From contig JALHFX010000050.1 of the NCBI GenBank assembly GCA_022837595.1, forward strand, positions 1-26,609: a stretch of DNA of 26,609 nt, written 5' to 3'. Position 1 is the stretch's first letter. Every line of letters starts with the position of its first letter. The position numbers and the translations under genes were made by a program. The stretch comes from Propionibacterium sp. (GTDB taxonomy: Bacteria; Actinomycetota; Actinomycetes; Propionibacteriales; Propionibacteriaceae). Positions 6,781-14,740 of this stretch are shown here, piece after piece. Below the pieces are notes generated by a model. That model ran no database searches. It saw only the letters and a list, made by a program, of their open reading frames with translations, and was not told the origin of the DNA.

Positions 6781-8655
6781 TCAGGCGTCCACCAGATCCC
6801 CGGAACCTTCCCGACTCCGGGCTTCGGCGATCCGATCACGCAACGCCTGGAGCTGCGCGTTGAGCTCGGCGGGCACTCGGTCCCCGAATAGGGCGAAGTA
6901 TTCTTCGGTGAGATCAGCTTCTTCGTCCCATTCATCAGGCTCAACAGCGAAGAGCATGGCGAGGTGTTCGGCGGGCAGATCGAGACCGTCAATGTTGAGG
7001 TCTCCGGGCGCGGGTAGCCTGCCGGAGATCGCGTCGACGGCCGGTAGCTCGCCGGCAACTCTGCGCAGGGCCCATTCGATCACCCGGGAGTTGTCCCCGA
7101 AGCCGGGCCACAGGAAGTGGCCGTCGGAGTCCCGGCGGAACCAGTTCACCTGGAAGATTCGCGGTGCCTCTTTGCCGAGCAGCTCGCCCATCTTGAGCCA
7201 ATGCGCCCAGTAATCGGCCATGTTGTACCCGCAGAACGGCAGCATGGCGAACGGGTCGCGGCGCAACTCCCCGACGGCGCCTTCGGCCGCGGCGGTCTGT
7301 CTGGACGATACGGTTGCGCCCACGAAGACGCCATGATTCCAGTCGTAGGCCTCACTGACCAGCGGGACGGTATGGGATCGTCTGCCGCCGAACAAGATTG
7401 CATCCACCGGCACCCCCTGCGGGGCCTCCCAGTCGGGGGAGATCGATTCTGCCTGGCCGGCGTACACAGTGAACCGGCTATTGGGATGAGCCGCCGGACG
7501 CCCGCTGTCCGGTGTCCAATCGTTGCCTTGCCAATCGATCAGATGGTCGGGCGGCTGCTTGGTCAGGCCCTCCCACCAGACGTCGCCGTCGTCGGTGAGG
7601 GCGACATTGGTGAAGATCGTGTCGTGATCGAGTGCGTGCAGCGCGGTGGGGTTGGTGGTCTCGGAGGTGCCCGGGGCGACACCGAAGAAGCCCGATTCGG
7701 GGTTGATCGCGTATAGCCTGCCGTCTGGGCCAGGACGCATCCATGCGATGTCGTCGCCTATTGTTTCCACCTTCCAGCCCGGGATGGTCGGGCGAAGCAT
7801 GGCCAGATTTGTCTTCCCGCAGGCCGACGGGAAGGCAGCGGTGACGTGGAACTCTCTTCCATCGGATTCCCGGGTGAGGCGCAAGATCAGCATGTGCTCG
7901 GCGAGCCAGTCTTGCTCCCTGGCCAGCACGGACGCTATCCGCAGCGCATAGGATTTCTTGCCCAGCAGTGCGTTTCCGCCGTAGCCGGAACCGTATGACC
8001 AGATCTCGCGGGTTTCGGGGAATTGGCAGATGTATTTGTCCTCATTGCAGGGCCAGGCGACATCGGGGCGCGAGTTTCCGTTCTCGTCGATCAGCGGGTA
8101 GCCAACCGAGTGCACCGCCGGCACCCAGTACTCGCCGGCATTGATGCGCTCGAGGGCCGGTGTGCCCATCCGGGTCATCATGCGCATATTCACCACGACA
8201 TAGGGGCTGTCGGTGATCTCGATGCCCAATTTGGAGATCGGGCCGCCCAACGGTCCCATCGAGAACGGGATGACGTACATGGTGCGGCCGCGCATCGCGC
8301 CGGCGAAAACGCCTTGCAGGGTTGTGCGCATTTCGGTGGGGTCTGCCCAGTTGTTGGTGGGGCCGGCATCCTCGGGGCGCTCGGAGCAAATGAAGGTTCG
8401 TGATTCAACCCGTGCGACATCGGACGGTGCCGAGCGGGCGAGATAGCTTCCGGGGCGTATGTCCTGGTTGAGACGGACGAACGTTCCCTTGTCGACCATC
8501 TCTTCGTATAGCTGGTCGCGTTCGGCGACAGAGCCGTCACACCAGTGGATCTCGTTCGGTGTGGTGAGTTCAGCGATTGAGGCGACCCAGTCGACTACGG
8601 ATTGTGGGACGCCGCTGGGAGCGCTGACACCTATCGACTCTGACAGCTGCGGCAT
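6781..8655 (-). CDS. pckG: phosphoenolpyruvate carboxykinase (GTP)
   Basis: A 624-residue cytosolic enzyme (EC 4.1.1.32) that interconverts oxaloacetate + GTP with PEP + CO2 + GDP, setting the flow between the C4-acid pool and glycolysis/gluconeogenesis. The P-loop FPSACGKTN is at 275-283 with the reactive Cys279 typical of the GTP class. The second kinase motif GDDIAWM is at 300-306. The PEP-binding region with YGSGYGGNALLGKK is at 221-234, and NWFRRD lies in the C-terminal half. Length and motifs match actinobacterial PckG over the whole chain. The start ATG has AGGAGA about 8 nt upstream. The nearest same-strand upstream gene is glpK, more than 800 bp away and terminated, so pckG has its own promoter. 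Two hairpins follow the stop. Confidence 0.96.
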   Translation of the reverse strand: MPQLSESIGVSAPSGVPQSVVDWVASIAELTTPNEIHWCDGSVAERDQLYEEMVDKGTFVRLNQDIRPGSYLARSAPSDVARVESRTFICSERPEDAGPTNNWADPTEMRTTLQGVFAGAMRGRTMYVIPFSMGPLGGPISKLGIEITDSPYVVVNMRMMTRMGTPALERINAGEYWVPAVHSVGYPLIDENGNSRPDVAWPCNEDKYICQFPETREIWSYGSGYGGNALLGKKSYALRIASVLAREQDWLAEHMLILRLTRESDGREFHVTAAFPSACGKTNLAMLRPTIPGWKVETIGDDIAWMRPGPDGRLYAINPESGFFGVAPGTSETTNPTALHALDHDTIFTNVALTDDGDVWWEGLTKQPPDHLIDWQGNDWTPDSGRPAAHPNSRFTVYAGQAESISPDWEAPQGVPVDAILFGGRRSHTVPLVSEAYDWNHGVFVGATVSSRQTAAAEGAVGELRRDPFAMLPFCGYNMADYWAHWLKMGELLGKEAPRIFQVNWFRRDSDGHFLWPGFGDNSRVIEWALRRVAGELPAVDAISGRLPAPGDLNIDGLDLPAEHLAMLFAVEPDEWDEEADLTEEYFALFGDRVPAELNAQLQALRDRIAEARSREGSGDLVDA

Positions 8656-8888
8656 TGAATCGTCTCCTTGGTTCAGATTTCTTGTTCTATTTCGCGCTGA
8701 AGCAGATCGACAACATTGTCCTCGCTCTGCTTCGCTGTTGAGCTCCGTGACTGAATAGCCAGCGACTCTTGCGTATCAAGGGTAAACCATGCGTCGGTCA
8801 GCAGATAAACAGGGGTCGAGGAACGAACAAAGGGGTGTAGCAGATTAATGGTGGGTCGCGCGCATTCCAGTTGAGTCGGCCTTCGACG

Positions 8889-9392
8889 GTGATCGATGAT
8901 GGGTCGCTCGTCGAGTGGGCTGTCTGCATCAACGTCGACGAAATCCTCGACCTCGCGGGGCACGAACGTTGCAGAACTCACAGGCTCGACCGGTTCAGCT
9001 CGGCGTCGTGGCCACGATGCTGATGAGCATGCTCATCGTGCTGGTAGCACGTCAGCTGATCAGAAGGCCGGCAGCAGGCGCCCGGGCGGTCAGCCAGAAA
9101 CAGGGGTGCTCGCATCCCAACACCCGTGACTGGTCCCCAGATCGCTTTGCAGACTCGATTTCGTCGCCGAACAGGCATCTGGGGACCAGCCACGGGTGTT
9201 GGCCGGGTTTGCCCCTAAGCGATTCATCGTGGCGACGTCCCCACGAGTGGGATCATCTGCACGCGTGCAGCAAATCTGAGCAGGATACGAGCGGAACGTT
9301 CGTGAACGCTCTGCTCGTCCACCCGGCACCCGATCGAATCCGCTCCGGCCCCGCATCCTCGACGCATCCGGGGCACTAACGTTGCAGAACTC
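8889..9392. repeat. ~500-bp dispersed repeat, copy A
   Basis: The gene-free interval 8656-9489 is dominated by this segment, which aligns end to end with 26037-26545 (copy B) in the same orientation with many substitutions and small indels. Long blocks are near identical, such as CTCGACCTCGCGGGGCACGA, CAGGCTCGACCGGTTCAGCT and AATCCGCTCCGGCCCC. It contains a central hairpin, a CTGCAC/GTGCAG palindrome, and a near-identical 22-bp direct repeat at 8958-8979 and 9371-9392. No ORF is convincingly conserved between the copies. I do not recognise it as a known IS or MITE. The rest of the interval (8656-8888) is the pckG upstream region, without a clear promoter. Confidence 0.75.
9117..9202. repeat. 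long inverted repeat inside copy A
   Basis: Arms 9117-9142 and 9177-9202 are 26-bp complements with one A-C mismatch, separated by 34 nt. The matching arms in copy B (26243-26267 and 26302-26326) pair perfectly over 25 bp, with different base pairs at two stem positions. The stem, rather than the sequence, appears to be kept. Confidence 0.8.
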
Positions 9393-9427
9393 AAGGCAGA
9401 ACATTGCTGCAGGCGGCGAATAATACT

Positions 9428-9467
9428 GATGGCCTGGGTGAGGATCGAGATCCTCACCCAGGCCATC
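9428..9467 (-). terminator. glpK terminator hairpin
   Basis: Arms 9428-9446 and 9449-9467 are perfect 19-bp complements with only GA between them, lying 22 bp past the glpK stop on the minus strand. The sequence GGCCTGGGTG...CACCCAGGCC and its left flank (9402-9427) match the hairpin unit at 6532-6593. Confidence 0.8.
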
Positions 9468-9489
9468 AACCTCGGGTCAGCTGTGCCGA

Positions 9490-11019
9490 TTACTCGATGA
9501 CGTCGTCATCGACCCAATCGAGGGTCTTGGTGACGGCCTTCTTCCAGTTGCGGTAGAGCCGCTCACGCTCGACAAGAGCTTCCGGGCCGTGGTTCGGCAG
9601 CCAGCGCTTGCCCTCCGCCCAGTTGGCGATGACGTCTGCTTCGCCCTCCCAGAAGCCGACCGCGATACCTGCCGCATAGGCTGCGCCCAACGCTGTCGTC
9701 TCAGCCACCACCGGCCGCACCACATCGACGCCGAGCTGATCGGCCTGGAACTGCATCAGCAGGTTGTTCGCCGTCATACCACCGTCCACCCGCAGCTCGG
9801 TGAGTGGCACACCAGCATCAGCGTTCATCGCCTCCAGCACGTCGCGGGTCTGGTAGGCCGTGGACTCCAGCACCGCGCGGGCGATGTGGGCGCGATTAAC
9901 GTAGCGGGTGAGGCCAACGAGCGCGCCGCGGGCATCGGCACGCCAGTACGGGGCGAACAGGCCAGAGAATGCGGGGACGAAGTAGGCGCCACCGTTATTC
10001 TCGACGCTGGCAGCCAGTGCCTCGATCTCGGGAGCGGAGTCCACGATCTTCAGGTTGTCGCGCAGCCATTGCACCAGTGATCCGGTGACCGCGATCGAGC
10101 CTTCGAGCGCGTAGACGGCCTTCTGATCCCCAATCTTGTAGCAGACGGTAGTCAACAGCCCATTCTTCGAGAAGACCGGCTCCTCACCGGTGTTCATCAG
10201 CATGAAGCAACCGGTGCCGTAGGTGTTCTTCGCCATGCCTGTCTGGAAGCATGCCTGGCCGAAGGTGGCCGCCTGCTGATCGCCGAGAATACCGGCAATA
10301 GGCGTATCGATGATCAGACTCTCGGCGTCGCCGTGCCCGTAGACCTCGGAGCTCGACTTGATCTCGGGCAGCATCGACATCGGGATACCCATCGCCTCGC
10401 ACATGCCCGGATCCCACTCGAGGGTCTGGACGTTCATGAGCATCGTGCGTGAAGCATTGGTCACATCGGTGACGTGGACGCCGCCGTGTTGACTGCCGGT
10501 GAGATTCCATAGCACCCAGCTATCCATGGTGCCGAATGCCAGCTTTCCGGCCTCTGCACGCTCTCGGGCGCCGCTCACATTGTCGAGAATCCACTTGATC
10601 TTCGGGCCTGCGAAGTAGGTGGCCAGTGGAAGACCACAGATCTGCTTGTAGCGGTCCGGTCCTTCATCTCCTGCCAATTCCTCGCAGATCTTCTGTGTGC
10701 GAGTGTCTTGCCAGACGATGGCGTTGTAGACCGGCTTACCCGTCTCGCGGTCCCAGACCAGCGTGGTCTCGCGCTGATTGGTGATGCCGACGGCAGCGAT
10801 CTGGTGACGGTTGATACGGGCACGAGCGAGCGCTTGCCCCATCACTTCGTTGACGTTGCCGCGAATCTCCTCGGCCGCGTGCTCGACCCAGCCGGCACGC
10901 GGGAAGATCTGCTCATGCTCCATCTGCCCGGTGGAGACGATCTGCCCCGAATGATTGAAGATGATGGCGCGCGAACTGGTCGTCCCTTGATCGATGGCCA
11001 TGATGAACATTTCTGCCAC
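9490..11019 (-). CDS. glpK: glycerol kinase
   Basis: A 509-residue cytosolic FGGY-family kinase (EC 2.7.1.30) that phosphorylates glycerol to sn-glycerol 3-phosphate with ATP. Seen: the N-terminal phosphate-binding loop DQGTTSSRAIIF near residue 9, glycerol-site motif VWQDTRTQKICEEL, TMDSWVLWNL, GDQQAATFGQ, and the C-terminal FGGY motif GGMTANNLLMQFQAD with ETTALGAAYAAG. The loop before the active-site domain reads EVYGHGDAESLIIDTPIAG and lacks the His-containing stretch used for PTS control in Firmicutes GlpK, so that control is not expected. The GTG start is supported by GGAG 9 nt upstream. It lies 71 bp after glpF and is probably cotranscribed with it. A perfect 19-bp hairpin follows the stop. 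Confidence 0.97.
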   Translation of the reverse strand: MAEMFIMAIDQGTTSSRAIIFNHSGQIVSTGQMEHEQIFPRAGWVEHAAEEIRGNVNEVMGQALARARINRHQIAAVGITNQRETTLVWDRETGKPVYNAIVWQDTRTQKICEELAGDEGPDRYKQICGLPLATYFAGPKIKWILDNVSGARERAEAGKLAFGTMDSWVLWNLTGSQHGGVHVTDVTNASRTMLMNVQTLEWDPGMCEAMGIPMSMLPEIKSSSEVYGHGDAESLIIDTPIAGILGDQQAATFGQACFQTGMAKNTYGTGCFMLMNTGEEPVFSKNGLLTTVCYKIGDQKAVYALEGSIAVTGSLVQWLRDNLKIVDSAPEIEALAASVENNGGAYFVPAFSGLFAPYWRADARGALVGLTRYVNRAHIARAVLESTAYQTRDVLEAMNADAGVPLTELRVDGGMTANNLLMQFQADQLGVDVVRPVVAETTALGAAYAAGIAVGFWEGEADVIANWAEGKRWLPNHGPEALVERERLYRNWKKAVTKTLDWVDDDVIE

Positions 11020-11090
11020 GTTGATTCACTCCTTTGTGTATTTGAACGAGGTATCTCTTAATTGGACTTGGTGTTTTCGAGTGCACAGGA

Positions 11091-11900
11091 TCAACGTGCG
11101 ACGATCGCGAAGAATGGTGCTGACTCGGCAGGCAGAGCTCCGGTCGCGGTGTAGATCGGTACGAGGATCAAAGCGGCGAGGACGCCACCGACCAGCGGGC
11201 CGACGACAGGGACCCAGGCGTAACCCCAGTCGGAGCCACCCTTGCCCTTGATCGGCACGATGGCATGGACGATGCGCGGGCCGAGATCACGAACCGGGTT
11301 GATCGCATAACCGGTGGGCCCACCAAGCGAGGCGCCGATGCCGACGATCAGCAAGGTGACACCGATAGGAGCCCAAGCATTGCCATGGGGATCCTGAAGG
11401 ACGGCGACCAACACCCAGCCGACCAACACGAACGTCGCGATGACCTCAGTCAGGAAGTTCCAGAACGGATTCCTGATCTCGGGGCCTGTGGCGAAGGTTC
11501 CCAGCTTGAGTGCCGGGTCGACATCAGTGTCGTAGTGCTGCTTGTATGCCAGCCAAGCGAGGACGGCCCCGAGCATGGCGCCCAAGAACTCCGCGAGGAT
11601 ATAGACCCAGAAGAGCGCCCAATCGATTGAGTTCCCCAGCAAGAGTTCGCGGATCAACAGCCCGACCGTTACCGCGGGATTCAGCTGCCCACCGCTATTG
11701 CTGGCGAAATACACGCCAGCCATGACGCCGATGCCCCAGCCAAAGTTGACGAACAGAAAGCCCGTCCCCTGGCCCTTGGTCTTACCGAGCAGATTGTTGG
11801 CGACGACGCCGACACCCAGAACGAGCAAGATAGCGGTTCCGACGAATTCCGAGACGAATCCTTCAAAGAGGGAGGATACAGCCATCGGTATAAGGTTCAT
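11091..11900 (-). CDS. glpF: glycerol uptake facilitator (aquaglyceroporin)
   Basis: A 269-residue MIP-family channel for passive glycerol entry across the cytoplasmic membrane, with six membrane spans. The first pore motif is GGQLNPAVTVG (NPA box). The second is GYAINPVRDLGPR, so the usual NPA is NPV here; the aspartate after NPxR that marks glycerol-conducting members is present. The long extracytoplasmic loop typical of GlpF is also present. The start at 11900 is preferred over the in-frame ATG five codons upstream because AAGGGA lies 6-7 nt before it. It is first in the pair glpF-glpK, and a TATACT -10 element lies about 45 bp upstream. Its partner kinase traps the imported glycerol. Confidence 0.94.
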   Translation of the reverse strand: MNLIPMAVSSLFEGFVSEFVGTAILLVLGVGVVANNLLGKTKGQGTGFLFVNFGWGIGVMAGVYFASNSGGQLNPAVTVGLLIRELLLGNSIDWALFWVYILAEFLGAMLGAVLAWLAYKQHYDTDVDPALKLGTFATGPEIRNPFWNFLTEVIATFVLVGWVLVAVLQDPHGNAWAPIGVTLLIVGIGASLGGPTGYAINPVRDLGPRIVHAIVPIKGKGGSDWGYAWVPVVGPLVGGVLAALILVPIYTATGALPAESAPFFAIVAR

Positions 11901-11945
11901 TGATGTCCCTTTCATGCAATACCACGAGGAAGTCAGTCTCTACGG

Positions 11946-11951
11946 AGTATA
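11946..11951 (-). promoter_or_regulatory. candidate -10 element of glpFK
   Basis: The minus strand reads TATACT here, a five-of-six match to TATAAT, about 45 bp before the glpF ATG. No good -35 lies 16-18 bp upstream, so an activator-dependent promoter is possible. A separate TTGACA occurs on the minus strand near 12056-12061 without a good -10. The rest of 11901-12164 shows nothing else clear, including no obvious glpABC terminator. Confidence 0.35.
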
Positions 11952-12164
11952 CGGCGGGTGAATCTGCCTTGGTTGAAGCGGATTCCCCCGGCGCATATCC
12001 GGCAAGAACTGTTGTGGATTTGTGCTTGTGTTGAAGGATGCGAACTATCACCATTATGTCAAGCAATAGCGGCGATGGATGGAGTCTTCTTTCACTTGCT
12101 CAGAATTGTGTGCGAAACTCAACCAGATCTTGCGCTGCCCCGGTGAAGGATCCGGCGTTGAAGA

Positions 12165-13514
12165 TCAGTCGCCCAGCCCATATGCGCGGTGGATCAGTGA
12201 GACCGGATGTACCGTGGGAACACCGGTTGACTTGCTGATTTGCCAGCGACAGGTCTCGGTATCACAAACCGCCAACTCGGGATTGGTGTCGATCACCATG
12301 TCGAACAGCACTTGCCCGACGGCCTGGGCTACGTCGTACTTCTCCTTCTTCAATCCATATGTTCCGGCAATACCGCAGCATCCTTCACCGGATTCCACGA
12401 CCTTCAATCCCGGAATGAGTTCCAGCAAACGGATAGCGGGCATACCCATTCCCTGATCCTTCAACTGGCAAGGTGCATGATAGGGCACGGTCATATCGAT
12501 CCGCTGGAAGCTATGGGGGAGTGTTCCCGCATCCTCGAGTTCCATAAGGAATTCGGAGGTTTCCCGTGTTCTGGTGCTCACATCGATGAGTGCCGGATCG
12601 TCCACTCCCATGATTTCGTGTGCCTCGTGCTTGAGCATTCCCGCGCACGAGCCGGACGAGGAGACGATCGTCAGGTCTTGGCCAGCTGCCCGTAGTTGCC
12701 GGCACAATTTGGTGACTGTCTTGCGGGCCTGGGTGAATAAGCCGTTCGACTGCTGAGCGAGCCCGCAACAGCCCTGGGTCGGGACGATGACCTCGAATCC
12801 TAGATATTCCAGTACCTCGACGGTATGAATTGAGGTCTGCACCTCGAAATAGCCGCCGGCGCAACCGTGGAAGAAGACGACGGGTCCTCGAGGTGCTGGG
12901 CCGGCCGGTCGCTTGTGATGCTTGGCCCAGCTCACAAAGGACTGAGACTGCGCGGTCGGCATCGGTGCATCGCGGTGTACTCCGATGATCTTTTCCATCG
13001 CAATGCGGATTGGCTTGTTCGCCAGTGCGGCATTGGCGATCGGGGCGATCGGAGTCATCACCTTGCCCATCAGCACAGTCTCGCCGATAAGGAAATCACG
13101 GATAGGCATGTGATCGGCCTTCATGACGGCCCGTGCCATGGAATTCAGCTCGGCGATGTTGACACCCTGCGGGCACGCGAGCGTGCACAGGCCACAGCTC
13201 GAACAGTAGTCGAGGGAGTGATCAACCGATTCCCCATGTCGGAAGCGCTCGGCCTGCGGACCCACATACTTCGGTCCGGAGAACAGTGGTGTGACCGCGA
13301 GGACCGGGCATGCCGTCTCACAGATCGTACATTTGACGCAATGGTCAAGGCTCGCCCGATTCAACTGTTGCGCCGCGAACACATCAGGCTCTTTGAGGCT
13401 CAGCGTTAATACCTTGGGCCCATGCTGCGAAACGGCCACTTTCTTCCGACGGTCGGCGTCGCGTTGCCGACGCTCAGATTCGGTGAGCGATTTCGGGTCT
13501 TTCTTGGTGCTCAT
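12165..13514 (-). CDS. glpC: anaerobic glycerol-3-phosphate dehydrogenase subunit C
   Basis: A 449-residue iron-sulfur subunit that passes electrons from the GlpAB dimer to membrane quinone. Two 4Fe-4S motifs lie in the N-terminal third: CVKCTICETACP and CSSCGLCTLACP. Two CCG domains follow, with HGCAGGYFEVQTS, PTQGCCGLAQQSNG, APCQLKDQGMG and GEGCCGIAGTYGLKKE, the hallmark of GlpC/HdrB-like subunits. The start ATG at 13514 overlaps the glpB stop as ATGA, showing translational coupling; longer in-frame starts upstream would run far into glpB and give a low-complexity Arg-rich leader. Third gene of glpABC. Confidence 0.95.
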   Translation of the reverse strand: MSTKKDPKSLTESERRQRDADRRKKVAVSQHGPKVLTLSLKEPDVFAAQQLNRASLDHCVKCTICETACPVLAVTPLFSGPKYVGPQAERFRHGESVDHSLDYCSSCGLCTLACPQGVNIAELNSMARAVMKADHMPIRDFLIGETVLMGKVMTPIAPIANAALANKPIRIAMEKIIGVHRDAPMPTAQSQSFVSWAKHHKRPAGPAPRGPVVFFHGCAGGYFEVQTSIHTVEVLEYLGFEVIVPTQGCCGLAQQSNGLFTQARKTVTKLCRQLRAAGQDLTIVSSSGSCAGMLKHEAHEIMGVDDPALIDVSTRTRETSEFLMELEDAGTLPHSFQRIDMTVPYHAPCQLKDQGMGMPAIRLLELIPGLKVVESGEGCCGIAGTYGLKKEKYDVAQAVGQVLFDMVIDTNPELAVCDTETCRWQISKSTGVPTVHPVSLIHRAYGLGD

Positions 13515-14740
13515 GCCAGATCTCCTATCGCGTCTGCGGCTCGTACTGCGCTGGCGGCGGCGATGCCTTCGCCCGACTTCTCGCTCCAACGCATGGCGCC
13601 GGCGAGGACTCCACCGGCTGCAAAGAGGTTTTCGAAGACCGGACGATTCTGCTGATCCAAAACTCGCATGTGGTCGTCGGTCGCCAAGCCACTGCGGAAG
13701 AGCGGTTGTTCGGCAGTCCTGTCGGGCCCGATGAGTTGCCCCTCGGGAACCTGCACTGGCAGCCCGAGATGGGTTTCGAGGACCTTTCCGTACGAATCCA
13801 AGCTGATCGCTCCGCTCTCAAAGCCTCCTGGGGCATAGACGAAGGCGTCCGCTTTCAACTCGATGATGTGTCCTGACGTCGCCACATCGACTGAACTGGC
13901 TCGCCGGTCGTGGCCGTGAATCGCTACGACCCTCGAACCAAGGATCCAACGAACCCGGATGTCTTGTAGATGTCGAGAGGCATAATCGTTGAGTCGCATG
14001 CCGGGAACCGAGGGTGGCGGCAGCGGGATCTCGGCGAGTGGGGAACCAAGGCGGTCACGCAGATCGGTGAACGCCGTGGCGGTACGATGACCGACGATCG
14101 CCGGGATCAGCGCTTTCTCGCCCTTCGATAGTTGCTTGCGCAGAGCGTCAGCGAAATCAGCCCGGTAGTCTGCACGATCCATCGCACGGGCGTACGTGAG
14201 CCCGGAGGCGTCGGCTTCTCGGATGCGGGCAGGAAAATCGAGCACGATGGCACGGGCCGGTATCTGTTGTTTGACTAGATTTCCCGCGATCAGATCGGCC
14301 TGGAAGTCCTTCAGCTGTCGCAGTCCTACTACCACGACAGGATCGTGATCGGCACGGGGGTCTGCAGCGATCATCGTTGGTGAGGCGAGATAGGTCGGAC
14401 GCAGCGCACCTACCGCAGTTGGCAACAGCCAGTTGCGTTCGCTGTTGCCGACAAACAGGTCACCGAAGAAGGTGCACGCGAATGCGACGCCCTCGCGCAC
14501 CCCCTGGGTGCCGAGGCGAGCATAAGGATGATCCGGATGTGCGGCGATGAAGTCGTCCAACGCATCGAAAGGACGATCGACCCGCTCGGGTGTATAACCG
14601 AGCACATCGAAGCCACCGTGCGAGAGTTGTAAGCCACCTATGCCGAAGGTAACGAGGGTCACCTCGGCGCCTTGGTCAACGAGCCGGGCGGCGGCCATCA
14701 GGCCGGCCAGACCGCCGCCGATCACGACTACGCGCGTCAT
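13511..14740 (-). CDS. glpB: anaerobic glycerol-3-phosphate dehydrogenase subunit B
   Basis: A 409-residue flavoprotein subunit of the anaerobic glycerol-3-phosphate dehydrogenase, forming the catalytic dimer with GlpA. The N-terminal dinucleotide-binding motif VVIGGGLAGLMAAARL is at residues 5-20. GGLQLSHGGFDVLGY follows near residue 35. The C-terminal FAD-contact region contains NLFAAGGVLAG and GEGIAAASAVRAADAI. Length fits GlpB. The ATG overlaps the glpA stop by 4 bp (ATGA), and its own stop overlaps the glpC start in the same way, so the three genes are translationally coupled. Confidence 0.93.
   Translation of the reverse strand: MTRVVVIGGGLAGLMAAARLVDQGAEVTLVTFGIGGLQLSHGGFDVLGYTPERVDRPFDALDDFIAAHPDHPYARLGTQGVREGVAFACTFFGDLFVGNSERNWLLPTAVGALRPTYLASPTMIAADPRADHDPVVVVGLRQLKDFQADLIAGNLVKQQIPARAIVLDFPARIREADASGLTYARAMDRADYRADFADALRKQLSKGEKALIPAIVGHRTATAFTDLRDRLGSPLAEIPLPPPSVPGMRLNDYASRHLQDIRVRWILGSRVVAIHGHDRRASSVDVATSGHIIELKADAFVYAPGGFESGAISLDSYGKVLETHLGLPVQVPEGQLIGPDRTAEQPLFRSGLATDDHMRVLDQQNRPVFENLFAAGGVLAGAMRWSEKSGEGIAAASAVRAADAIGDLA

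Noticed and set aside
8673..8981. 102-aa minus-strand ORF between pckG and glpK (SATFVPREVEDFVDVD segment)
   Set aside because: Part of it is open in both repeat copies with some silent changes, but the rest is not conserved, copy B stops early and there is no RBS. Too weak to call.
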